Below are positions 52,624 to 61,493 of a stretch of DNA of 64,000 bases, piece after piece. The position numbers and the translations under genes are program-made. The notes beneath the pieces are model-generated. The model was not told where the DNA came from and did not search any database. It saw only the letters and a list, made by a program, of their open reading frames with translations. Each line of letters begins with the position of its first letter. Positions within the stretch are counted from its first letter, which is position 1. Source of the stretch: Neostapfia colusana (lineage: Eukaryota; Streptophyta; Magnoliopsida; Poales; Poaceae); NCBI GenBank assembly GCA_030760725.1, contig JASWHV010000016.1, positions 47,007,227 to 47,071,226 on the forward strand, given 5' to 3'.

Positions 52624-53715
52624 TGTCGGTACCCTTGATACGGGGTACCCCTGCGCACGGTGGAAATGCCTAAGGACCTCGCCCTTCTCCGTAGGGAGAT
52701 CTCCGAATGCGCCATGTGTCCAGCGGGGCCGGACCTCCCTCTCCTCAGAGGAGAGCTCCGGACCCGCCACGTGGCCAACTGAGCCAGACCTCCCCCCTCC
52801 GCGGGGATAGCTCCGGTGGCTCCACGTGTCCTGCGGGGCCGGACCTCCCTCTCCTCAGAGGAGAGCTCCGGGCCCGCCACATGGCCAGCAGAAGCCAGAC
52901 CTCCCCCCTCCTCGGGGAGAGCTCCGAAGGCTCCACGTGTCCCGCGGGGCCGGACCTCCCTCTCCTCAGAGGAGAGCTCCGGGCCCGCCACGTGGCCAGT
53001 AGAGCAGCACTGCCTGCCCCCGCGCGGTAGGCAGCAAGAGTAAAGATGTGCCATACCTTGCCCGTACAAGGTATTCAAGACCCGCGCCTTCCCAAGGCGC
53101 GGAGACGCGGAGCACGCCTCTGTCAGGTGCCGTTGCGCCCAGTCACATCGCAGACTGGCGCGCCATGTTAGAGCCTGCCCGCCAATAAACACAGCGACAA
53201 GACATCCCCTGCCGCCCCTGCCATCATCAACCACTACGACTAGCTTGTGGCATGGGCAGGGCGGCAGAACAAAGACTCGGAAGCCTACGCCAGAGACAAG
53301 TACCGGCGTAACTGCAGATACGGTAGATGGCAGACAATCTTCCCGGGACCACCTGTTGGGTCCCGGGCCCATCTTGTAAGCCGCTCGAGCCTTGGTCTAT
53401 AAAAGGCTCGGGTAGGCAACGTTAGCAAGGGTTCGCCTCTTACGCACCCTCGCACTCTAGCCATTCGACATCTCACACCCTCAAGCTCAGGACTCCGGTT
53501 CTGAGCAGCAAGCAATACAGCAAGCAACTCTGCTCACCGTGGACGTAGGGTTTTGCACTCCGGCGGCCTGAACCACGTAAAAATCCCTGTGTCAAGCTTC
53601 TCCCTGAATCGTCCCTAACGCTGAAGCTCTCCGTTAGTGACTAGCCCCTCCGAAAAGAACCTCCGCTGGCTGCCCAGAGCAGGCCCGGGGGAAGTGTCGG
53701 CTACACACTTCGACA
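52624..53715 (+). mobile_element. 5' LTR of element G
   Basis: LTR of 1092 bp, from TGTCGGTACCC to CACACTTCGACA. Three approximately 110-bp modules (anchors near 52765, 52875 and 52986) and a TATA box at 53398. It is inserted in LTR I copy 2 after GAATT (52619-52623). Its 3' partner is not in the window. Confidence 0.9.
53398..53404 (+). promoter_or_regulatory. TATA box of the G LTR
   Basis: TATAAAA in GGTCTATAAAAGGCTCGGG. Confidence 0.65.
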
Positions 53716-53736
53716 TTTGGCGTGACAGGTAGGGGG
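53716..53736 (+). other. Putative primer site of element G
   Basis: TTTGGCGTGACAGGTAGGGG directly after the LTR, matching the E leader except at two positions. The tRNA is not assigned. Confidence 0.45.
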
Positions 53737-54385
53737 CTTTTCCCTTGCGCGACGAGTTTTTGCCGGCAAAGATGACGAAGCTTCCTTCAGCGGCAAGCTC
53801 TCCCCGCCCACGTTCACGATGAACGGTGACTAGCGGGGACTACGTCTCGACACACTCTGGATGGAGTTTGTCGGCGAAAGCTGGAAGCCAGCAGCCGACT
53901 CCGGCAGCGCAGGCTTCAGCGAGCGTGAGATCCTCTGCAGTGCTGAGCATTTCCCACGGGGGCGCGCTAGCTGCAGCAAGAGCGCTACTGCACAATCCAC
54001 CTGCTGGGGACGCGCCTCAGTCAGCGACCCAGCAGTGGATTAGCGATATAGACCGTCTCATCGTCTCCGCCTCAAACCCTCGACTTTGGCGGGGGCGACG
54101 TCCCGGCCAACCGGCTGTGTCGCTGACGCGCACGCCAACGATTGCCGGGCAGACGGCAGATTCCAACTCCACCAGGCTCCCATCGACGGACCTGAGGTCG
54201 CAGCTGGAATGATGCCACTTGGGCAAAGATGCCCGAGTGTTCATTGAGCGACGACGAGAAAGGCGTCACAACCAGGAGGTCGGCGACAGCATGTCGACTG
54301 CCTCAACACAGCCTGAGGCACAGATGTTCGTCACGCGGTCTCTGCCCCAGGCATACGCCACGCAGCATATGCCCCAGCCATATGC

Positions 54386-55988
54386 TGTGAGACCTATGTG
54401 TGCTGAATACATTGGCAATGAGGATAAAAGTTAGCATTAACATTCAAAGTTTTGAATATTGCCAAAACATTCTTCTGTGGCAAGGTCTGACAAGTTCTTT
54501 GTTAGGTCCGCCAAGTGTTGGCAAGGTCCGGAGAGCTCCTGCAAGGTCCGGAGAGCTTCTGTGAGGTCCGGAGCTTGTTTTTAGGGAGCTCCCGTGAAGT
54601 TCAACTCGTAGAACTGCAACATCTTCTTTTAACTAGCAATGTTTCAAACTTGCTTTATGGGAAGGTTTGCTTAGTATTAATTTGCTAAGTTTTTGCTGTG
54701 TTTTGGTGGTTATGGCTGTTATCATTTGATATGGTTTGCAACATGCTTATGTGATGTGCTCATGTAAGGTGTTGTGGTTTTCGAACTAACGTGAGTCAAG
54801 TCGAGGACTTGTGCTCGGAAGAATTGGTTGTTTATTCATGTGCAGGTGTTGCTTGAGTTCAAGACATGGCTGGTGATGGGATCCTTGGACTAGTATCAGG
54901 GAGGAGATGAGGTTCCAACAACCAAGTTCGGGAGGAGCTGTGGTTGAGTTGATCGGGAGGTCGCGCAGCATGTTTGGATCAAGGGCAGTGCATATGAAGG
55001 TTGCGTGTACGTCGTTGGAAGGTGTTTGCACGTGTGCAGGGAGTGCATGGACGTGGCAACATTGTTCCAAGGCGTGATGAAGAGAAGTGGACGTAAAGAA
55101 TTGGTCGCAAAGGTCCAACCGACTAGGTTATGGACTCAGGCTGCGGCTGAGTCGTGTTTGACTCAAATATGGAAAGTTTTGAGTTGGTTATGATAGGATT
55201 TCGTGTGGGTCACGAATTTGAGTTGTTTTAGGAATGTTTGGGACGTTGCTAAGGTGTTTGTAAGTCTTAAGATTGCTTCTATCTGCGTATAGAAGAGTCT
55301 TGAGCAGTATTAGAAAGTTACAGTTTGAATCCAAGTAGGAGTAGGAGTCCTAGTTTGAATTGGATTGGCCATAGAGCTGGTTATATAAGCAAGGGAGGCC
55401 AGAGCTCGTGGAGCACGACTTTGGGCTGTTCCTCTTGTGTTTCTATTGAATAAAATTCATAGTTTCGAGGAGCTTTTGTGCCTTGTTCGTCCGATTCGTT
55501 TTTCGTCAAGTCTTTCTCGCCGAGTTTCTTGATAGACCGACGTTGCTTTGTGTTTCGTTCATAACTCGAGTTTTACAGATCCAATTGACGTGATTCTTTT
55601 TGGGTTGTCTTCACAACTCAATTATCTATCATCTGTGAAATTTTCACGAGCTTCGGATCTGTAGTTTTTGAGATACACGAGTTTCTTTGCAGTGTTGCAG
55701 ATCTGTTTTATATCGGGTAGAACAGATTGATCTTCGTTTAATGTTTTGATCGTATATCAAGTTTTACTTCGTGTTTTCAAGTGATTCTTGTTGCATTAGA
55801 TCCGTGACTCGATTCTCTACCTCTCTACTTGATTTTTCACGGTTGAACGCATTTGAAAACACTTGCACCCACGGTTTCTTTAACCGATTGATTTTTTGCT
55901 GAGGGGTTTTTGTTGTTTCCGCTGCGAAAAGTTTTAATCTACCATTCACCCCCCTCTGGTAGCTTTTCACATGCTCTTCGATCCTACA
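54386..55988 (+). mobile_element. Solo LTR or small LTR element K in G gag
   Basis: 1603-bp insert starting TGTGAGACC and ending ATCCTACA (TG...CA), flanked by TATGC at 54381-54385 and 55989-55993; the gag sequence joins cleanly across it. TATATAA at 55382 and AATAAA at 55449 support the plus orientation. There is no primer site, coding region or second LTR, so a solo LTR is the best reading. It is unrelated to the Tekay and Tat LTRs here. The CACCCCCCTCT near its end resembles sequence I recall near the ends of some grass Copia-type LTRs. Confidence 0.75.
55382..55388 (+). promoter_or_regulatory. TATA box of LTR K
   Basis: TATATAA in GGTTATATAAGCAAGGG, 61 bp before a polyadenylation-type AATAAA (55449-55454). 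Confidence 0.55.
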
Positions 55989-56741
55989 TATGCCCTGCAA
56001 ATGGTGCCCCCGGTCTATGGCGCATGCTTGCCCATACCGGGGTACACAGTGCCAGCAGCGAACCAAGCGTTCGCGGCACCAACGCCTGCAGCAACAGGAG
56101 CAGGATGTGCGGCCCTGGCGCCACACCTTCGCTTTGCGAGGTGGCCGCGCAAGTTTCGGCCACACCTGCCTGAGAAGTACGATGGCAGTGTCAACCCGGC
56201 GGAGTTCCTCCAAATCTACTCCACCGCCATCCTTGCTGCAGGAGGGGACGAGGCCGTCATGACCAACTACTTCCCCGTCGCCTTGACCGGCCCAGCCCGG
56301 TCTTGGCTCATGAACCTCCCCAAGGGTTCCATAACCTCTTGGGGAGAGCTCTGCCGACAGTTCACTGCTAACTTCGGCAGCTCCTACACCCGGCCTGGCA
56401 CGGAGCTCGACCTCCACGCCATCCAGCAACAACCTGGAGAGACGCTGCACTCCTTCATCCAGCGGTTCTCCCAGGTACGGAACACCATCCCGCATATCCA
56501 AAATGTTTCTGTGGTGGTGGCGTTCCGGCAAGATAAACGGGACAAGAAGATGCTTGAGAAGCTCGCGACCAGAGAGGTTCGCGACGTCTCAGAGCTCTTC
56601 AGCCTGGCGGACAAGTGCGCCAGGGCAGCAGAAGGGCGGAACTGGCACTCACTGCCAGCCACCGAGTCAGGAGGATAGCCCGGATCTGGCGCTGCTTCCG
56701 ATGGAAGCGGCAAGAAGATCAAGAACCGGGGCGGTGGCAAA

Positions 56742-57892
56742 ATGAAGCCACCGACCGTGGCTCCCGTTTCTGCAGCAGCAGCACCCAGTGGAGCTCGGGG
56801 GCCACGCCCCGACAAAAGGCAGCGACAGTCACCAGCTCCAGATGGTGACCAGGGCGAGCCATGCCCCGTGCACGAGACCAGTTACCATACTGCTGCCGAG
56901 TGCCAGGAGATTCAGAAGCTCGTGGAGCGCTTCCGCAAGGGGAAGCAGCTGCAAGCTGATGCCCCTCCCTTCGGTCAAAGGGAGGGCAAGCAGAAGGCCG
57001 ACCACCAAGTGGAGTTCCAGGAGCCTCAGCGCGCCGTGAAGGCGGTGCGCAACCATGAGGACTCCAGCTCCAGCGATGACGAGCGCCGGAAGATGCTCTA
57101 CGTCATCTATGGCGGATCCACTGACCCCTCGTCCCAAAGCACGGTTAAGACTCTGCGCCAAGCGGTAGCGTCGGTGGCTCCCCTCCCAAATGTCGCGTCG
57201 CACCTCAAGTGGATGGGAACCCCCATCAGCTTTGATGCCATCAACTGCCCCAGGAACATGGATGGGGCCGGCCAACTACCGCTCTTGGTACCACCCACCA
57301 TCGCCAACGTGAGGATGTACCACGTTCTGGTAGATGGCGGGGCTGGGCTGAACCTCATCAAGCTCACCCCATCGAGCCCGTTCTCAGGGGTAGGGCCGGG
57401 ACAAGTCGTTCCCTACGGCAACATCAGCCTTCCGGTGACCTTTGGGGCACCGGACAGCTATCGGACAGAGTACATTCTGTTCGACGTGGCGGAGATCGAC
57501 CTCCCCTTCAACGCCATAATCGGCAGGCCAGCCCTGTACCGATTCATGGAAGTAGCCCACTACGGCTACCTTGTCTTGAAGATGCCTACACCAACAGGCG
57601 TCCTCAGGATTCGTGGAGGCCGCACTGCTGCAGTGTCAGCCTTGGAAAAGCTCCAGGCACTTGCAACAGCTCGAGCACCAGCCCCTGGCAGTGCAGAACC
57701 GGACCGGCTCCACCCGAGTGCACGCCACCGTGCCTCTACCACAGCACCCCGTGTGCAACCCCTCGACGAGGGTGACGTCCCCCTGATGGTCGTCCAAGTC
57801 GGCGCCGATGCTGCCCAGACCACTTGGGTAGCCGGGGCCTGGATAGCAAATAGGAAGGCGCACTCATCACCTTCCTCCGGCACAACGTCGAC
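56742..57892 (+). pseudogene. Element G gag end and protease
   Basis: The frame 56742-57941 starts MKPPTVAPVS and carries the CPVHETSYHTAAEC knuckle (C-X2-H-X4-H-X4-C, about residues 41-54), an acidic SSSSDDE linker and the protease motif VDGGAGLNLI (about residue 200). G lacks about 45 bp just after the active site that E keeps (SRAAFQKLQ). The domain goes on through IGRPALYRFMEV to a Pro/Ala-rich linker, then shifts frame before RT. The protease is probably inactive because of the deletion. Confidence 0.78.
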
Positions 57893-59569
57893 GTGTTTGC
57901 TTGGCAGCCGTCGCAGATGCCGGGGATCCCTAGGGAGGTGATCAAGCACCACTTGAAGATCTTCCCCGACGCCCGGCCAGTCCAACAGAAGCCTCGCAAG
58001 CAGTCCATCGAGCGGCAGAACTTCATCCGAGAAGAAATCAAGAAGCTGCTGGACACTGGCTTCATACGGGAAGTCCACCACCCCCTGTGGTTGGCGAACC
58101 CCGTCGTCGTCCCGAAGGCTTGCGGGAAGCTCCGGATGTGCATCGACTACACCAGTCTCAATAAGGCATGTTCCAAAGATCCATTCCCTCTCCCTAGAAT
58201 AGATCAAATAGTAGAATCGACATCAGGCTGTGATATGCTGTGCTTCCTAGACGCCTACTCGGGTTTCCATCAGATCCCTATGTCTATAGAAGATGAAGAG
58301 CACACTTCCTTCATCACAGTAGACGACCGGTATTGTTATGTCTCTATGCCTTATGGCTTAAAGAATGCTCTTCCCACCTTCGTACGTGCAATGCACAAAA
58401 CCTTTGGAGAGCTAATAAGAGGCCTAGTCGAGGTGTATGTCGATGACATCGTTGTCAAGGTCAGGCAGAGTTCATCCTTGTTAGATAACCTGGCCCTAGT
58501 CTTTGACAAACTGCGCTCCACGCGCACCTAGCTGAACCCCGACAAGTGTGTGCTCGGAGTATCCTCTGGGAATCTCCTAGGATTCCTGGTCTCACACCGA
58601 GGAATTGAGGCCAACCTAGAAAAGATCAAGGCCATCGACCTGATGCGGCCTCCCGCCCGCATCAAAGAACTCCAGAAACTCACAGGATGCCTAGCCACGT
58701 TGAGTCGGTTTATACCGAGGCTAGCAGAGCGAGCACTCCCCTTCTTTAAGCTCCTGCACAAATCCGGTCCATTTGCTTGGACCGACAAAGCAGAAGAAGC
58801 TTTCCAGGAGTTGAAGCAACTCCTGACGACTCTACCAATCATGGTAGCCCCCGAGCCCAAAGAGCATTTGTTGCTCTACATCGCGGCAACAACTGAAGTG
58901 GTGAGCATGGTCCTCGTCGCAGAGCGGCCGGACCTCTCATCACCACAGCCTGCTCCGATAGCAGAAGGCAAGCACCAGGAGACCCCGGAGGTCCAAGACG
59001 ACCTCCCGGACCACCAAGACAACATCCCGGAGGTCCAACGGGACCTCCCGGAGCCCCAAGAAAACCTCCCGTAGGTCCAACGGGACCTCCCGGAGCTCCC
59101 GGAAAACCAGCGGGATCTCCCAAAGGTCCAAGGCCGCCTAGGAGCCTTCGAGTCCCAGCTCCCGGAGGCTCCCCCAGACCCACCTACCTCCGGCAGGCCT
59201 GAGACAATGGATGAGGACATCTCAGGCCCGGGAGGGAGGGTCCGGACCATCCAGAGGCCTGTCTACTACATCAGCGAAGTCCTCCACGACGCCAAGACAA
59301 GGTACCTGGAGGTCCACAAGCTGCTTTATGCAGTGCTCGTGGCATCCAGGAAGCTCCGCCACTACTTTGAAGCCCACCAGATCTCGGTGGTCACCTCCTA
59401 CTCGCTGAAGGCGATCCTTCACAGACCCCACGCGACCGGCAATGTCGCTAAATGGGCAGAGGAACTGGCGGAGTTTGAGCTGGACTTCCTTCCTCGCCAT
59501 GCAGTCAAGAGCCAAGCACTGGCTGACTTCGTGGCCGAGTGGACGCCAACGAAGGCTGACCCAGGGGCC
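57893..59569 (+). pseudogene. Element G reverse transcriptase and first RNase H
   Basis: One frame with two in-frame stops. RT spans 57893-58528 (KLRMCIDYTSLNKAC, DAYSGFHQIPM, YVDDIVVK) and ends at TAG 58529-58531, where E has a Glu codon. It resumes (NPDKCVLGVSSGN, KLTGCLATLSRFIPRLAERALPF) through the RNase H start and the heptad minisatellite (58980-59135), which has a TAG at 59072-59074. The rest of RNase H follows (YYISEVLHDAKTRY, LPRHAVKSQALADFVAEW). A lost G near 59568 relative to E shifts the frame before the second RNase H. The YVDD motif is intact. Confidence 0.85.
58980..59135 (+). repeat. 21-bp coding minisatellite in G RNase H
   Basis: About six heptad units (LPDHQDN, IPEVQRD, LPEPQEN and variants) in the same RNase H loop as in E, but fewer units. 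One unit carries the TAG at 59072-59074. Confidence 0.7.
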
Positions 59570-60015
59570 ACGAAGACGGTGAACCAAAGCACCGAGCTCC
59601 GGTCTTCACCGGGCCTCACTGGACGCTCTTCTTCGACGGCTCCTCGCGAAAGCAGGGGGCCGGTGCCGGCATACTGCTTCTCGTGCCATCGGGGGAGCAG
59701 TTTGGGTACATGGTGCATCTCAATTTCAAGGCAACCAACAACATGGCAGAGTATGAAGCACTCATCTTTGGTCTAAAGACAGCCCTGTCTCTAGGCGCTC
59801 GCCAGTTGTTGGCACAGGGCGACTCCCAGCTAGTCATCAAGCAAGTTAAGAGTGAATGCTCCTGCAATGACCCACAGCTAGCTGCTTATCTGCTCCACGT
59901 GCATATGTTGGAGAAAGACTTCCTCGCCTTGGACCTGCGCCATGTACCGCGCGCTGGCAATGCCGTAGCTGATGACCTCTCAACGAAGGCCTTCACCAAA
60001 GCCCTTGTGCCCTAA
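59570..60015 (+). pseudogene. Element G second (archaeal-type) RNase H
   Basis: It reads HWTLFFDGSSRK (first catalytic Asp present), then GEQFGYMVHLNFKATNNMAEYEAL, LGARQLLAQGDSQLVIKQV and LRHVPRAGNAVADDLSTKA. This archaeal-like RNase H after the usual one defines the Tat clade. It ends at a TAA (60013-60015) where E has GAA. Unlike in E, the DGS active-site Asp is kept. Confidence 0.82.
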
Positions 60016-60039
60016 GGAGTTTTCGAGAGGACGTTGCTG

Positions 60040-61230
60040 CGGCCGACAGCCTGGCCTGCCGAGCTGGGCGAAGGGGGCTGGACCAGCACCTCGAAGCTGG
60101 CGGTCCTGGCGGCCCTGCAGCCATGGACGCTGCCAAGGATCGTAAGCGTCACTGGGGACTCCGTGCAACCCAGCGCTCAAGATCCAGAAGCTCAAGTCAG
60201 ACCCGATGCATGGATCACGGAGATCCGGGACTACTTGAAAGACAACATCCTCCCGATGAACGTGTATCCGCTGAACGGATCGTGCGCATGGCTAAAAGGT
60301 ACGTGCTGGTAGAAGGGGATCTCTACCGGCATGGCGCCAACCACGTACTATTGCGGTGCATAACCCAAGGGGAAGGCTGCGACTTGCTTGCTGAGATCCA
60401 TGGAGGCGAATGTGGGAGTCACTCTTCCTCACGCACGCTCGTCGGTAAAGCCTTCTGGCATGGCTTCTACTGGCCGACAGCACTCCAGGAAGCCGTCAAG
60501 CTGGTCGAGAGCTGCAAGGCGTGCCAGTTCCACGCCAAGCAGATCCACACACCGGCTCAGGCGGTTCAGATGATCCCGTTCTCATGGTCGTTCGCCGTAT
60601 GGGGGTTGTACATCCTGGGACCATTCCCCAGAGTCGTCGGGGGATTTCAGTACCTCTACGTCGCCATCGACAAGTTCACCATGTGTCCAGAAGCCACACC
60701 CGTTGTCACCATCAACAAGCAATCCGCAGTAAAGTTCATCAAGTCAATCGTCTGCCGGTTCGGGGTCCCGAACAGAATCATCACTGACAACGGGACCCAG
60801 TTCACCAGCGCAGCGTTCCAAGAATACTGCGAAGACCTCGGCATCCAGGTGTGCTATGCCTCCGTTGCTCACCCAAAGAGCAATGGGCAAGTTGAGAGGG
60901 CGAACGCCGAGATTCTTCGGGGCCTCAAGACTCGCACCTATGCCGGCTTGAAGAAACATGGCGCCAAGTGGGTGGACGAGCTTCTGTGCACACTATGGGC
61001 TAACCGGACATCCCAGAGCCGGGCCACCGGAGAGACACCGTTCTTCATGGTGTATGGGGCTGAGGTTGTGCTTCCCCCAGAGATCACCCTGGGGTCCCTC
61101 CGTGTCCGAGCTTACGACGAAGCCGTGCAGGACAACCTCCGGCGTGAAGACATCGACCTTGTCGACGAGGCTCGATTACATGCAGCACTCCGCAACGCAC
61201 GGTACCGACAAGCGCTCCGGCGCTACCACT
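60040..61230 (+). pseudogene. Element G integrase, truncated
   Basis: The frame from 60123 covers a zinc region (HGGECGSH ... CKACQFHAK) and the catalytic core. The first core motif reads WGLYILGPFP. The usual Asp is Tyr (TAC at 60609-60611), so the D,D,E triad is incomplete. The second Asp (TDNGTQFTS) and the Glu (NGQVERANAEIL) are present. PFFMVYGAEVVLPPEI and ARLHAALRNARYRQALRRY follow. Homology stops at about 61230 and the frame runs into unrelated sequence. The C-terminal domain and 3' LTR of G are missing. Confidence 0.85.
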
Positions 61231-61493
61231 GTAGCTCCATCCTCCTCTGCCGGACCATCCATCCCTCCATCATTGAGTGGCTCCTCTAGTGGACTGCTCA
61301 AAATCTTCAAGGCCATATTCTCCTCGTGCCGGAAGGTGGAAGTTCGCACCCAGAAGATGAAGCAACGCCAAGAGAAGTATCTCAAGGCCATGTGCGACAA
61401 TATGGAGATACCTATGTCTCCACCGTCGTCAGATGATGACGAAGTGACAGAGTTCCCCACTCTCACGGAGGATGAGCTTGTCTACTTTGGATC
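61231..61493 (+). other. Unassigned segment fused to truncated integrase, possible coding fragment
   Basis: 263 bp between the break in G integrase and LTR H. A frame open from 60958 reads through it with GLLKIFKAIFSSCRKVEVRT, then MKQRQEKYLKAMCDNMEIP and an acidic DDDEVTEFPTLTEDELVYF. It looks like real coding sequence in composition, unlike shadow frames elsewhere. I recall similar basic-then-acidic stretches in uncharacterised grass transposon proteins, but cannot name it. It could be a captured host exon or a piece of another element. LTR H cuts it at GGATC (61489-61493). Confidence 0.4.

Larger units (their letters stand above)
53780..56678 (+). pseudogene. Element G gag, interrupted by solo LTR K
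   Basis: The N-terminal part (53826-54385) carries a Ser/Ala-rich region, the TRLPSTDLRSQLE linker with a TGA at about 54210, and the Gln/Pro-rich QAYATQHMPQPYA stretch. Solo LTR K is inserted in that stretch. Gag resumes at 55989 with ALQMVPPVYGA, then the retrotrans_gag core (KFRPHLPEKYDGSVNPAEFL, PARSWLMNLPKGSITSWGELC, ELDLHAIQQQPGETLHSF, KRDKKMLEKLATREV). It ends at a TAG at 56676-56678. The knuckle and protease follow in another frame at 56742. It is a structural gag of a Tat element, now inactive. Confidence 0.85.

Noticed and set aside
55764..56531. 255-codon minus-strand frame across LTR K and gag
   Set aside because: It spans the junction of an insertion and antisense gag, so it cannot be an ancestral gene.
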